In this document: positions 11,590 to 22,194 of the stretch, piece after piece
Layout of the letters: the number at the start of each line of letters is the position of its first letter
Position numbering within the stretch: position 1 is the stretch's first letter
Assembly (NCBI GenBank): GCA_032622095.1
Contig: CP136069.1
Coordinates: 3,013,462-3,077,461 of the forward strand
Origin: Siphonodentalium dalli
Lineage: Eukaryota > Mollusca > Scaphopoda > Gadilida > Siphonodentaliidae
Direction of reading: 5' to 3'
DNA: 64,000 bases
Made by a program: the position numbers and the translations under genes
Notes under the pieces: generated by a model
What the model was told of the DNA's origin: nothing
The model's database searches: none
The model's input: the letters and a program-made list of their open reading frames with translations, nothing else

Positions 11590-12028
11590 TGTGTCTGTCA
11601 TTTGCAAAATGAGGTCCCCAGAGGGTGAATTTATTGATTATATCCCGCACAGTGGACTAACATCACCAAATTCACCCTCTGGGTGCCTCATTCTGCTTAG
11701 GCCTCATCTTCTGGGAAGTATTCATAGTCTCAAATTAACATAGTTTAGTTACATTTTCCTTTCTGGGAAGTTTCTATATCCCCTAATTTGCAGAAGATAA
11801 AATGCATAATCGAGATGACTAATGGGTGAAAATCACCAACTTCAACTGGGGAACTTCAATCTGATCCTTAGATCTACCATATCAGTTGAGGGCCTAAGTA
11901 GAATGAGGTCCCCAGAGGGTGAATTTAGTGATGCTAGCCCATGGTTTTATAGTTTTCTGTGGATTGACAGCTTGTGATTAAAGTTTAGTGATAAACATCC
12001 ATTACCCTGCAGGGAGCCCCACACATAC
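11590..12028. mobile_element. C-family element with nested A3 fragment, cut by P
   Basis: Hairpin one is at about 11,605-11,700 and a second arm at 11,902-11,940. The following 100 bp repeat 3,100-3,200 in reverse (TTTTCTGTGGATTGACAGC) and lead into an A3 fragment ending CTGCAGGGAGCCCCACACA. That fragment is interrupted by P copy 1. Confidence 0.65.
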
Positions 12029-13149
12029 TGTTATGCCATAAGTAAATGGCCCATCTAACTGAAGTGGCACCCCAGTTTAACTGCGTTCCGTTTTAACCTA
12101 ACCGCGGTTATAAGATGCGTTTAAAACGCAAGAGAACCGAATAAATTGTGCGGTTAAAACGGATACGTCGCGGTTAAACCGGTATATGTAGCTCTTAATG
12201 GAACAGATACCATATGGCGTATATGGCGTGTCATGTTTTAGTTGCCATGCTCGTTAGACACAAATAACATGGCAGTGTCCCTTTCAATAGCAATATTTTT
12301 TGTTGTGGATCTTCTATTTATTTTGGATAAATAGAACAGACATTCATATACCAATATTTTATGTTTTGGGTAAACGGAAGATTGTGATGTATGGTGTGAA
12401 AAAATAAGTGTTTTTGTGTGTTTTATTTATTTTTGGATTTCTTTTTATACCGTAATAATGTTGTATACTTTATAGTAGCCTTTTGGTGAAAATAACAGTT
12501 GGGCTAACCCCGACGGGTAATCGGAATTCTTACGTCCCATTTTCGACTTTAACCATCGATAATATAAATATTTATATAATTATATATAAATATAATTATT
12601 CGACAATTTAGCTGATGAGTGCCGGTCACTTTCAATGTAAGGAAACGCGTTTAAAATGGAACAATTGCAAAACGGAAAAAACGCATTCAAACGGATCAAA
12701 TGGCCACTGAATTTCAAACGGATTCGAGTGGATAATTATATAATAATATAAAGTGGGGGTTAAGAGTCCCACACATGCATCATAAATGTAAAGTGAGGGA
12801 AACAAAAATGCGTTTAAACGGAACAACCGCACTCTTCAAACGTTGGGCATTATTCGGATATCGGAAACCGATATTTAAGTTTTCCGATCTTGCATTTGTT
12901 GCTATATAATCATAATTAACTACAAACGTGACACGCCAGCTAGATTCGTGAATTGCGTATGTACTATTACTAGTATTAAATTCAGCACTCTACTTTGCTT
13001 CAAACATAAGCATGTATTTTTTCTCAAGCCGAACAATGGACGTATACTAGAACATATACGTCAAAATTATACAGTTTTCAACAAGTCGGGATTAAAACAT
13101 AAAATATATCGTGTTGAGTACCGATGGTGATAACAAAAACATACAATCA
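12029..13149 (+). mobile_element. Dispersed element P, copy 1 (truncated)
   Basis: The left end is CTGTTATGCCATAAGTAAAT. About 1.1 kb match the reverse complement of 60.5-61.5 kb. Landmarks are GGTTATAAGATGCGTTTAAA, GCTAACCCCGACGGGTAATC and CGTGTTGAGTACCGATGGTG. The match stops at 13,149 (ACAATCAAC), so the other end is lost. The end resembles the B family end (CAGTAATGCCCTAA), suggesting a TA-target relative. Reading frames differ between the two copies, so there is no support for a conserved protein. Confidence 0.75.
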
Positions 13150-13189
13150 ACAGTGATTATTAAAATTGTAAAAAATTGTTAGGCCATAA

Positions 13190-13335
13190 CAATTCGGCCA
13201 TAAGGCCTGCACCAAAAATAGATTTACCCTTTCACTGTTAACAACTCGGCCATAAGGCCTGCACCAAAAATAGATTTACCCTTTCACTGTTAACAACTCG
13301 GCCATAAGGTCCGCTCTAAGAGCTCTTTCCATCAA
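13190..13335 (+). repeat. 52-bp tandem repeat
   Basis: About 2.5 copies of a unit starting AACAATTCGGCCATAAGGCC and containing TAGATTTACCCTTTCACTG. Confidence 0.85.
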
Positions 13336-13382
13336 TGTATCACATTATTATAATCAATAAATTTGAAAAATGATCAAGGAAA

Positions 13383-13427
13383 TATGGGTTGATACAAAAA
13401 TCGGACTTGGCACTGAAAGGGTTAATT
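13383..13427. mobile_element. A1 right-end remnant
   Basis: Only GTTGATACAAAAATCGGACT and the terminal CACTGAAAGGGTTAA remain. The rest is absent. Confidence 0.6.
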
Positions 13428-13754
13428 ATAACCACAGCAGTTCGGTGATAAACCTTGATGTTAAAAACATTTTTAACTCCCACTAAGGAATTAGAAGGTA
13501 TATCAGCCTCCATGTGGAATGTCCTGTGTGGAATGTTCTGTGTGGGATGTATGTGTGGAATGTCCTGTGATATATTAGTTGCAACAAGAATTCTAATTTA
13601 ATAGCTTCCATAAAAAGATGTCAACAATGTGGACAAATGTTTATGTTAGAGTGGGCGACCAATTACTAACAATTTACATAACAAAATGCCTCCAGCAGTG
13701 AACACAGTGTGAAATGAGCTATTACGTAAATCGGTGAATTAAGATACGGCTTGT

Positions 13755-13869
13755 TACAGTAATGCCCTAATAATCCTCTCCTTAACCACAGCAGAATTAT
13801 GGGAAATCCTGAAAAGTTACCGATAATTCTGCTGTGGTTAAGGAGTCGATTATTTAGGGCATCACTGTA
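13755..13869. mobile_element. B MITE, internally deleted
   Basis: TA-flanked B ends are intact, but the centre is lost, leaving 115 bp. A direct repeat of about 36 bp (ACGTAAATCGGTGAATTAAG and following) flanks it at about 13,723-13,757 and 13,870-13,906. That is far longer than the TA duplication expected for this family. Confidence 0.85.
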
Positions 13870-13906
13870 TTACGTAAATCGGTGAATTAAGATACGGCTT
13901 GTTATG

Positions 13907-14084
13907 CTGATTGGGATTTGCCCTCATTGGACTTTCAGGATCCAAATAAAAGGGTGCAGAATACAAGTAGGGGGTGGAAAATAACCCACAATCAAATAAG
14001 AAGAGGGGACGGAATGAAAGTATGGGGTGGAAAAACTGAAGGCTATTCTCAAAACACTCAGATATTAATCACCAAATCCTTGAT
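13907..14084. other. Unassigned purine-rich stretch
   Basis: A plus-strand frame of 91 residues starts at 13,918 and ends in the adjacent tandem repeat. It shows no family motif. Confidence 0.3.
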
Positions 14085-14193
14085 AAACTCAAAGGTGCAA
14101 CAAGGGTTACAATATACATGTATCCATAACAACAAGGGTTACAATATACATGTATCCATAACAACAAGGGTTACAATATACATGTATCCATAA
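14085..14193 (+). repeat. 32-bp tandem repeat
   Basis: Three copies of a unit containing CAACAAGGGTTACAATATAC and ATGTATCCATAA. Confidence 0.9.
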
Positions 14194-14223
14194 AATTTAA
14201 ATTATGTGAATCCAATCAATAAA

Positions 14224-14375
14224 ATGGTAAGTTATATATCAATGAATGTACTAGGTGGTTACCAAAATAAATCTTGGTAAGTTATATATCAACGAATGCA
14301 CTAGGTGGTTACCTAAATAAATCTCGGTAAGTTATATATCAATGTACACGTGGTTACCTAAATAAATCTAGGTGA
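14224..14375 (+). repeat. ~50-bp tandem repeat
   Basis: Three diverging copies containing GGTAAGTTATATATCAATGA and GGTGGTTACC. Confidence 0.85.
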
Positions 14376-14609
14376 GTTTTGTATCTTTCAGTGTTCCAGT
14401 TATAAAAGTATAGATTGGAATGGTCTATTATTGATCTGGTTTTGAGGCAAAATAAGCAGAAATACTCATATAGGTTAATGAATAAATTGTTCAAATTCTC
14501 CCAGTCAGTTAATCAGTGTACATCGGAATGGTTTATTATTGATTCAGAGGAATGTTTAGGTGATAAAACAGACGATAGATCAATAAAAGTGCAGAAGGAG
14601 CCCTATTTA

Positions 14610-14843
14610 TTAACCCTTTGAGTGCCAGGGTCCAATCTCATCGGCCCTAAACCTACAAAATAAGTCTGTTAAAGAATATAAGAATAAATTATTAAAATTG
14701 TAAAAAAAAATAAAAAAATGTTAGGCCAATGCATTCTCTTATATATGCGAGGCGACCTATGGTCGACTCGCATATATAAGAGAATGCATTGGCACAGGGT
14801 ATATGGGTTGATACAAAAATCGACCTGGCACTCAAAGGGTTAA
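14610..14843. mobile_element. A1 MITE
   Basis: TTAA-flanked with perfect A1 ends and one HP67 hairpin at about 14,727-14,792. It is nearly the same as the copy at 68-320 but with a 9-A run instead of about 32 A. Confidence 0.9.
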
Positions 14844-14867
14844 GGGAAATGTTTAGATAATAAGTAC

Positions 14868-15745
14868 AAGAACGACCATATCAATGATGCTTTAGTATAG
14901 AAAGGGTTAAACTTATTATCTGAACATTTCCTATGGGATAACTACATATATAATGATGCTTTAGTATAGAAAGGGTTAAACTTATTATCTGAACATTTCC
15001 TATGGGATAACTACATATCAATGATGCTTTAGTATAGAAAGGGTTAAACTTATTATCTGAACATTTCCTATGGGATAACTACATATCAATGATGCTTCAG
15101 TATAGAAAGGGTTAAACTTATTATCTGAACATTTCCTATGGGATAACTACATATCAATGATGCTTCAGTATAGAAAGGGTTAAACTTATTATCTGAACAT
15201 TTCCTATGGGATAACTACTCATCAATGATGCTTCAGTATAGAAAGGGTTAAACTTATTATCTGAACATTTCCTATAGGATAACTACTCATCAATGATGCT
15301 TTAGTATAGAAAGGGTTAAACTTATTATCTGAACATTTCCTATGGGATAACTACTCATCAATGATGCTTTAGTATAGAAAGGGTTAAACTTATTATCTGA
15401 ACATTTCCTATGGGATAACTACATATCAATGATGCTTCAGTATAGAAAGGGTTAAACTTATTATCTGAACATTTCCTATAGGATAACTACATATATAATG
15501 ATGCTTCAGTATAGAAAGGGTTAAACTTATTATCTGAACATTTCCTATAGGATAACTACATATCAATGATGCTTCAGTATAGAAAGGGTTAAACTTATTA
15601 TCTGAACATTTCCTATAGGATAACTAGTCATCAATGATGCTTTAGTCTGGACAAGGTTAATAAGGTAACTACTAATCAATGATGCTTTAGTATAGACAGG
15701 GTTAATAAAGTAACTACTCGTCAGTGATGCTTTAGTATAGACAGA
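14868..15745 (+). repeat. K68 satellite array 2
   Basis: About 12 tandem 68-bp units, far more uniform than array 1. Variants are ACATATCAATG or ACTCATCAATG, CTTCAG or CTTTAG, and TATGGG or TATAGG. The last units (15,640-15,745) are shortened and diverged. Confidence 0.95.
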
Positions 15746-16147
15746 GTTAATCATCACTATTGCACTTTTCACACTGAACATCAGCTGCATACCGTGAATA
15801 ATTAGAATATACTTCACAGGTAAATAATCCAGGTGTATTCACTAACGATGCACCCTGGCATGTTTACCTGTAATTATCTATAAACCAGCGTAATACCCCA
15901 ACACCTATCAGACCAGCGTTCTTACAAAATAGCTAAACTAATTGGAACCTACAGAATCGGCTCCTCTCTTCCACCGATTTCTTTGTTATTATTACGATTA
16001 TTGTTCAAGAGCCAAAAAGGTTACGCGAGGTAACAAGTACAAAGATATGTTGTATTGTTCCTCACTTTAGAACGTAAAAGAAGATCAATCTTATCATTTA
16101 CAACAACAATATTTCTATGTAACTTCTTTTCAAGTACATGTATACTG
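15746..16147. other. Unassigned stretch
   Basis: No gene, RNA or repeat family recognised apart from R-like words (AGATTATGCCATG) at the right edge. Confidence 0.35.
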
Positions 16148-16169
16148 TTAGATTATGCCATGGGCCGTT

Positions 16170-16517
16170 AGCCAGAGTATAGGTCGCCTCGCATATATAA
16201 GAGAATGCATTGGCCTAACAATTTTTTATCATGTTTTTTTAAATAAATGTTTCTTACAATTTATAGGACATAAAATAAAAAACATCCATTACCCTGCAAG
16301 GAGCCCCACACATATATAGAAGCATATAGAAGAGTGTCGTCTGCTCATGTTTGTCTGGGGCTCTGTATGGGTGAAATTATAAAATTGTTAAAGAATACAA
16401 GAACAAATTATTAAAATTGTAAAAAATTGTTAGACCAATGCATTCTCTTATATATGCGAGGCAACCTATGGTCGACTTGCATATATAAGAGAATGCATTG
16501 GCACAGGGTAAAAAAAT
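16170..16517. mobile_element. A3 element, left hairpin halved
   Basis: It begins inside the first HP67 (AGGTCGCCTCGCATATATAA). It then carries the L-type core with GTGTCGTCTGCTC and a complete second hairpin at about 16,436-16,502, ending GGGTAAAAAAAT. The flanking GCCATGGGCCGTTAGCCAGA is R-like. Confidence 0.75.
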
Positions 16518-16590
16518 TTAGTTCAGAATCTGAAGTTACAAAATGGAATCATATATTACAACAACAATATTTCAACTACATGTATACTGT

Positions 16591-16807
16591 TACAGTAATG
16601 CCCTAATTAATCGACTCCTTAACCACAGCAGAATTATGGGTAACTTTTCAGGATTTAGTCAGAAATATCGCTTGTTGCCATTCATCGGAAAACTCTCCCC
16701 GAGAGCTTTCCGATGAATGGCAACAAGCCCTATTTCAGACTAAATCCTGAAAAGTTACCCATAATTCTGCTGTGGTTAGGGAGTCGATTAATTAGGGCAT
16801 TACTGTA
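16591..16807. mobile_element. B MITE
   Basis: TA-flanked full-length foldback. It is an example with ends CAGTAATGCCCTAATTAATC and a short CCCC centre. It sits in a tgtatactgtta context. Confidence 0.9.
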
Positions 16808-16867
16808 GATCATGCCATGAATCTCTATTCTTAGCTACGCGTGGTCTGGTAGTTAGAGTATTAGAGA

Positions 16868-17310
16868 TTCATATGTGCCAATGCATTCTCTTATATATGC
16901 GAGGCGACCTATGCATATATAAGAGAATGCATTGGCCTAACAAATTTTATATTATTTTTTATAATTGTTATAGAATGTAAGAAAATTTCTATAAAAATGA
17001 CCCAAAAATTGTTAAAGAATATAAGAAATAATGATAAAAAATTGTTAAAGAATGTAAGTAAAAATAATAAAAATTGTTATTGAATGTAAGAAAAAAGGAT
17101 AAAAATTGTTAAAGAATGTAAGAAAAAAATATATTAAATGATAACAATTGTTAAAGAATGTAAGAAAAATTTATAAAAAATTATGACAAATTGTAAGGCC
17201 AATTCATCTTCTTATATATGCGAGGCGACCTATGGTCGACTCGCATATATATAAGAGAATGTATTGGCACAGGATATTTAATGCTGGACCAGCACGGCTC
17301 CGGTCATATC
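16868..17310. mobile_element. A4-like element with two hairpins
   Basis: Hairpins lie at about 16,879-16,935 (loop shortened) and 17,203-17,270. Between them are five degenerate copies of ATTGTTAAAGAATGTAAGAA. The right end, GGCACAGGATATTTAATGCT, matches the A4 ends at 22.2 and 35.0 kb. Confidence 0.65.
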
Positions 17311-17540
17311 TATTTTACTGTATACATCTATCAGTAAGCCCCCGGGTGTCCGGCTGTGAATTTGGACATGCAAAATTTAATACAGTAAGTAATTCCCTAA
17401 ATAATCAACTCCTTAAGATACGGGCGGCGTTGGCGGTGGGTAAAGGAGTTTACAACTTACAGCGAAATCTTCAGGTTGAACTCGTAGAACATCGAAAACC
17501 ACAGCATCGAAGCTTTTGTTACGAGGTAGACTACTGGTGC

Positions 17541-17712
17541 GTTTATCAAGCGACTCCTGACTGCCACGACTGTTAGCCTAAAATACGAAAACATAAAAAA
17601 TGTTTATCGATGGACTCCTGAATGCCACGACTGTTGGCCTAAAATACAAAAAAATCAAAAATGTTTATCGATAGACTCCGGACGTTTATAGTTGTTAGCC
17701 CATAAGATATGA
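17541..17712 (+). repeat. 61-bp tandem repeat
   Basis: About 2.8 copies of a unit containing GTTTATCGATGGACTCCTGA and GTTAGCCTAAAATAC. The 114-residue frame ending at 17,576 runs into this repeat and is not recognised. Confidence 0.8.
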
Positions 17713-17714
17713 GA

Positions 17715-18165
17715 AAATAAATGTGCCTGTCATGAATGCAGAATGAGGTCCCCCGAGGGTGAATTTAGTGACACTATCCGGTATAGTGGCCTAGCATCAC
17801 CAAATTCACCCTCTGGTGACATCATTCTGCATGGCCTCATCTGCTATGGGAGACATAGACTCAAATTGAAGTTCCCAAATGATGAATATTGTGATGTACA
17901 CCCATTGGGAACCTCGATTATGCAATGTGTCGTCTGCCAATTTGGGGATATAGAGAAACTAAGATAAAAAAGAAATAGAATCTATTTGTAGAAGATTCTA
18001 TAGAAATTTGACAATAAAGAAACATTCTGGAGAAAGTGAGGACTAAGCAGAATGAGGTCCCCAGAGGGTGAATTTAGTGATGCCAGCCCACTATGTGGAA
18101 TAGTGTCATTAATTTCACCCTCTGGGGACTTCATTCTGAAAATGACAGGCACACTAAACTCAGAC
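17715..18165. mobile_element. C-family element, two-hairpin form
   Basis: Starts GTGCCTGTCAT; hairpins are at about 17,738-17,830 and 18,048-18,140; ends AATGACAGGCACACTAAACT. The middle holds TTCCCAAATGATGAATATTG and CCATTGGGAACCTCGATTAT, themselves an internal inverted pair. This is the subtype also present at 29.48-29.86 and 51.8-52.2 kb. Confidence 0.75.
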
Positions 18166-18206
18166 TTGAATGATACTGTAGCTCAACTTGGAGAGGTGAT
18201 AATGAC

Positions 18207-18408
18207 AGAGTAATGCCCTACATAATTGACTCGTTAACCACAGCAGAATTATGGGTAATTTTTCAGGATTTAGTCGAAAATATGGCTTGTTGCCATTTAT
18301 CGGAAAGCTCTCACTGAATGAAGTGAATGGCAACAAGCCATATTTCTGACGAAATCCTGAAAATTACCCATAATTCTGCTGTGGTTAAGGAGTTGATTAT
18401 TTAGTACT
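18207..18408. mobile_element. B MITE, diverged ends
   Basis: The arms are clear, but the left terminus reads GAGTAATGCCCTACATAATT and the right terminus is shortened to ATTTAGTACTGTA. Confidence 0.75.
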
Positions 18409-18414
18409 GTACTG

Positions 18415-18560
18415 ATGCAAAGAGTGCAAACCAATATTACTGACTGCAGCCATGTTTTTCATCGAAATAGCCCCAATCTGGAAGTCATCCTGAACATGCC
18501 TGTAAATTTTCAAAACATTTCTCTGATAAATGTGTTCTGATTGATTCAAATGTGAAATTA
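18415..18560 (+). repeat. Dispersed repeat O
   Basis: A segment with GATGCAAAGAGTGCAAACCA, CAGCCATGTTTTTCATCGAA and TGTAAATTTTCAAAACATTT. Related copies lie at about 19,540-19,650, 19,805-19,905 and 20,265-20,430. Confidence 0.65.
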
Positions 18561-18567
18561 ACTGGTA

Positions 18568-18980
18568 TTAACCCTTTACCCAACAGAACGGCCCTGTGCC
18601 AATGCATTCTCTTATATATGCGAGTCAACCATATTTAAGAGAATGCATTGGCTTAACACATATTAAAAATGATAAAATTGTCAAAGAATGTAGAAAAATA
18701 TTAGAAAAATTGTTAAAAAAATGTAAGAAAAATTATAAAATTGTTAAAGAATGCAAGAAAAAATGGTAAAAAGTGTTAAAAAATGCCAATGCATTCTCTT
18801 ATATATGCGAGGCGACCTATGGTCGACTCGAATATATAAGAGAATGCATTGGCACAGGGCATAACTGTAACCATCACAATGTGGTCAATGAACCGGTTCT
18901 ATTGAGACAGACCGAAGATATTTTAGGCTGTTGAAGCTTTATTTGGGCGTTTTTGGCCGTTTTGTTGGGTAAAGGGTTAA
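18568..18980. mobile_element. A2 TTAA-flanked MITE
   Basis: Ends TTAACCCTTTACCCAACA and the complement, piggyBac-like. The first HP67 is shortened (18,598-18,652); the second is complete (18,784-18,852). The asymmetric right part has CACAATGTGGTCAATGA and GACAGACCGAAGATATTTTA. It is non-autonomous. Confidence 0.9.
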
Positions 18981-19674
18981 ATATGGACGCTAGCGGCCTT
19001 GATTTTTAATGAAATTTCATGTCTCCCATCCAAGGCTCAAAATATTAAAGTGGCCGGTCAAGGACATGGTCCGACGAAAAATAGCTTATGTCCTGTGCAC
19101 TTCTGTATCGTCCAATGCAAATTTTTAAACAATCCATATCTGTTTGGGTACATCCAAGGAGTCACTTACTGGCGAAATCGGATGTTGAAAGTAAAAAATA
19201 GTACTTTTTTAATTTCAGATCAATTCAGAGTGAATATAATTATCTTGTTTGTGAATTGCACGTGTATTTATTAATCGACGTAAAGTTTTTTTAACTTTTG
19301 AAAACAAAAATAACATGGGTTTTCCTGGGTGGTGATTGGACGCTCACTAAAACGATCATTGACGAATAATAAGTTGATTGGAAATTTAAATACTGTCTCA
19401 TACAGTACATCTGAAAATTTGAGTCAGTAAATTTTTTTTTATTTTGAGCCTTGCTCCCATCTGGTGGTCACCCAGAAGATCCAACGAAATTTAGTGATGA
19501 TAGCATAGTGGCCTCTGGGGTGTGCAAAAGGATGTAGTAATGCAAAGAGTAAAATCCAAGATACTTGCTGTGGCCATGTTTTTTAACAAATTGAAAACAA
19601 AATTGATGGCTTTCATCTAGAGGTTACCCGCAAAGATCCATATGAGGTTTGGTGATGATCGGATGAGGGGTGCA
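18981..19674. other. Unassigned stretch with O-repeat pieces
   Basis: The left 400 bp are unassigned; a 91-residue frame at 18,999-19,274 is unrecognised. The right part (19,440-19,670) contains O-like words TGCAAAGAGTAAAATCCAAG and CATCTAGAGGTTACCC. Confidence 0.4.
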
Positions 19675-20250
19675 AGCCTTGAAATAGGGTGTCTGTCATT
19701 TGCAGAATGAGGTCCCCAGAGGGTGAATTTAGTGTGGGCTAGCATCACCAAATTCACCCTCTGGGGACCTCATTCTGCTTACACCATGGAGGGATGTAGC
19801 CTGTTGGGTGTGCCAAAGGATTTAGTCATGCAAAGAGTAAAATCCAAGATGAATGCCGGCAGCCATGATTTCCCATTAATAGCTCCCATCTAGTGGTCAG
19901 CCAGAAGACCCATATGCAGAATGAGGTTCCCAGAGGGTGAATTTAGTGATGCTATCACACATAGCGGGCTAGCATCACCAAATTCACCATTTGGGAACCT
20001 CATTCTGCTGACGATCGGATGAGGGATGTGGTATGCAAGATGTGCCATAGAATGATCGAGGTCCCCAGAAGGTGAATTTAGTGACTCTATCCCACATAGC
20101 ATGCTAGCATCACAAAATTCACCCTCTGGGGACCTCATTCTGCATGGCCTAATCTGCTATTGGAAACATAGACTGAGATTGAAGTTCCCAAATGGTGAAT
20201 ATTGTATGTACATGTACACCTTTTGGGAACCTCGATTATACAATGTGTCA
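19675..20250. mobile_element. Cluster of C-family hairpins
   Basis: Three consecutive C hairpins (about 19,695-19,785, 19,915-20,010 and 20,055-20,145) are separated by O-repeat sequence. A C internal inverted pair follows at 20,175-20,245. The 82-residue minus-strand frame here is only C arms read through. Confidence 0.65.
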
Positions 20251-20487
20251 TCTGCCAATTTGGGGTGAGCCAAAGGATTTAGTCATGCAAAGAGTCAAAT
20301 CCACGATGGATGCCAGCAGCCATGTTTTTCATCGAAAATCATTCAAATTTGATAACTCCCATCTAGAGGTAATCCTAAACATGGCTGTAAATTTTCAAAA
20401 CAATTCTCCAATAAATGCGAGCTGCAGGGTGTACCGAAGGATTATATAGTGCGCCTGTCATTTACCGAAGGATTCATATTTGAAATC

Positions 20488-20888
20488 CATCAAGCCTGCA
20501 AATAGCGTGTCTGTCATTTGCAGAATGAGGTCCCCAGAGGGTGAATTTAGTGATGCTATCCCGCATAGCGGGCTAGCATCACCAAATTCACCCTCTGGAG
20601 ATCTCATTCTGCTTAGGCCTCATCTTCTGGGAAGTATCTATAGTATCAAATGAAGATTGTTTTTAGTTACATTTCCCTTCTAGGAAGTTTCTGTATCCCC
20701 AAATCTGCAGAAGAAAAAATTCATAATTGAGGTGCCCAATGGGTGAACATCACCAACTTCAACTGGGGAACTTCAATCTGATCCTAGGTCTGCCATATCA
20801 GTTGACGGCCTAAGCAGAATGAGGTCTCCAGAGGGTGAATTTAGTTATGCTAGCCTGCTATGCGGGACCTTATTCTGCAAATGGAATC
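20488..20888. mobile_element. C-family element, near full length
   Basis: Starts AGCCTGCAAATAGCGTGTCT and has a first hairpin at 20,517-20,612. The typical middle (ACATTTCCCTTCTAGGAAGT, GGTGAACATCACCAACTTC) follows, then a second arm from 20,815 that is truncated at the right. It is a good reference for the 400-bp form. Confidence 0.75.
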
Positions 20889-20928
20889 CATCATGGTCGC
20901 TGATGGATGATAATTCTGTTAAAGTGAT

Positions 20929-21272
20929 GTGAAACACTCCGGTTGGGTGATCAGATAAAACGGAGTATAATCTTGCTCAAAGTAGTTATTTATACAAATA
21001 TTAATGCAAATTTACAGCAGACGCATCGTCATTCTTACATACTAATTAAAAGCAATGACTCTTGATAGCGAAATCATTTGGTTTGTTGCATCCCGAATCG
21101 TGATGTGAATATTTATAATTAAGCATAGTTCAGACATTGATATCTATGGAGTGTTTTGGTTGTTTTCTTTGAGATGTTAGGCAATGTTAGTAGAATTATA
21201 CATTCCCACAGTAGGCACAGCGCCTAAATACTTAACTTATCAGTTTCACGCACCCGAACAAGTCCATAATAT
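20929..21272 (-). repeat. Dispersed repeat Q, copy 2 (inverted)
   Basis: It matches 1,525-1,918 in reverse (GAAACACTCCGGTTGGGTG at one end, CGCACCCGAACAAGTCCA at the other), with indels in the middle. The right end stops at an A2 insertion. Confidence 0.65.
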
Positions 21273-21275
21273 GCC

Positions 21276-21677
21276 TTAACCCTTTACCCAACAAAACGGC
21301 CAAAACCGGCCAAATAAAGCTTCAACAGCCTAAAATATCTTCGGTCTGTCTCAATAGAACCATACAAATATGGATATCATTGGAACCGGCTCCTTGACCA
21401 CATTGTGATAGTTACAGTTATGCCCTGTGCCAATGCATTCTCTTATATATGCGAGTCAACCATAGGTCGCCTCGCATATATAAGAGAATGCATTGGCCTA
21501 AAAAAATATCTTTTTTTTAACACTTTTTACCATTTTTTCTTACATTCTTTAACAATTTTATAATTTTTAATGTGTTAAGCCAATGCATTCTCTTATATAT
21601 GCGAGGCGACCTATGGTCGACTCGCATATATAAGAGAATGCATTGGCACAGGGCCCTTCTGTTGGGTAAAGGGTTAA
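21276..21677. mobile_element. A2 MITE
   Basis: TTAA-flanked, perfect A2 ends, HP67 hairpins at about 21,429-21,496 and 21,580-21,648 in opposite orientation. Its right TTAA abuts the donor side of the decayed exon copy. Confidence 0.92.
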
Positions 21678-21685
21678 ATACTTAT

Positions 21686-21992
21686 ATCAGCAAAAGAGGA
21701 CTGTGGCGTTACAGTAATGCCCTAATTAATCGACTTCTTAACCACAGGAGAATTATGGGTATTAACATTTCAGGATTTAGTCAGAAATATGGCTTGTTGC
21801 CATTCATCAGAAAGCTCTCGGGGGAAGCTTTCCGATGAATGGCAACAAGTCATATTTCCGACTAAATCCTGAAAATTTACCCATAATTCTCCTGTGGTTA
21901 GGAAGTCGTTTAATTAGGGCATTACTGTACATAGTTTCCACTATTCTAACGCCTTGACCATACCCTTGTTAGGGTCATCAGGGGAGATAATT
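21686..21992 (-). pseudogene. Decayed tandem copy of the 22.0-kb exon
   Basis: On the minus strand it repeats the last two thirds of the exon at 22,007-22,136 (start IISPDDPNKGMVKALE). It is broken in four ways. A stop follows KALE. About 8 bases are lost just after. The splice donor GTAAGT has become ATAAGT. A B MITE (21,710-21,929) sits inside. The duplication junction lies at ACAGAATTAT, shared by both copies, which suggests a short-homology tandem duplication including the donor site. Confidence 0.8.
21710..21929. mobile_element. B MITE inserted in an exon copy
   Basis: The intact paralogous exon reads GTGGCGTTACATAGT. Here the element sits at that TA, duplicating it: GTGGCGTTA, element, TACATAGT. 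This is direct evidence for a TA target duplication and defines the B ends as CAGTAATGCCC and GGGCATTACTG. Confidence 0.95.
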
Positions 21993-22006
21993 CTGTAAAT
22001 ACTTAC

Positions 22007-22136
22007 ATCAGCGAAAGAAGACTGTGGCGTTACATAGTCTCCGCTACTGTCGCTCTCCAACGCCTTGACCATACCCTTGTTGGGGTCATCAGGGGGAATA
22101 ATTCTGTGTGGAATATTCATCTTGCATCCATCCCAC
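22007..22136 (-). CDS. Internal exon of an unidentified protein gene
   Basis: A 130-nt minus-strand exon with canonical signals. A pyrimidine-rich acceptor, CTTTTATTTCAG, lies just above 22,136, and the donor GTAAGTATTT lies just below 22,007. It encodes 43 residues starting WDGCKMNIPHRIIPPDDPNK and ending in the SSGDYVTPQSSFAD segment, with no stop in frame. GDYVTP resembles a tyrosine phosphorylation or SH2-binding context of a cytoplasmic tail, but I do not recognise the protein. No neighbouring exon of the same gene was found, so introns would be long. The adjacent broken duplicate supports this being a once-functional coding unit. Confidence 0.7.
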
Positions 22137-22194
22137 CTGAAATAAAAGTATCGAATCAATTAATGTTTTTTTTATCATCGTTATTAGTTAAATG

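Noticed and set aside
13190-13335. Promoter or regulatory array
   Set aside because: Simple 52-bp tandem repeats with no gene nearby to support a regulatory role.
19890-20138. 82-residue frame with MRFPNGEFGDASPLC-type repeats
   Set aside because: This is the C-family arm translated; the same text occurs at every C copy.
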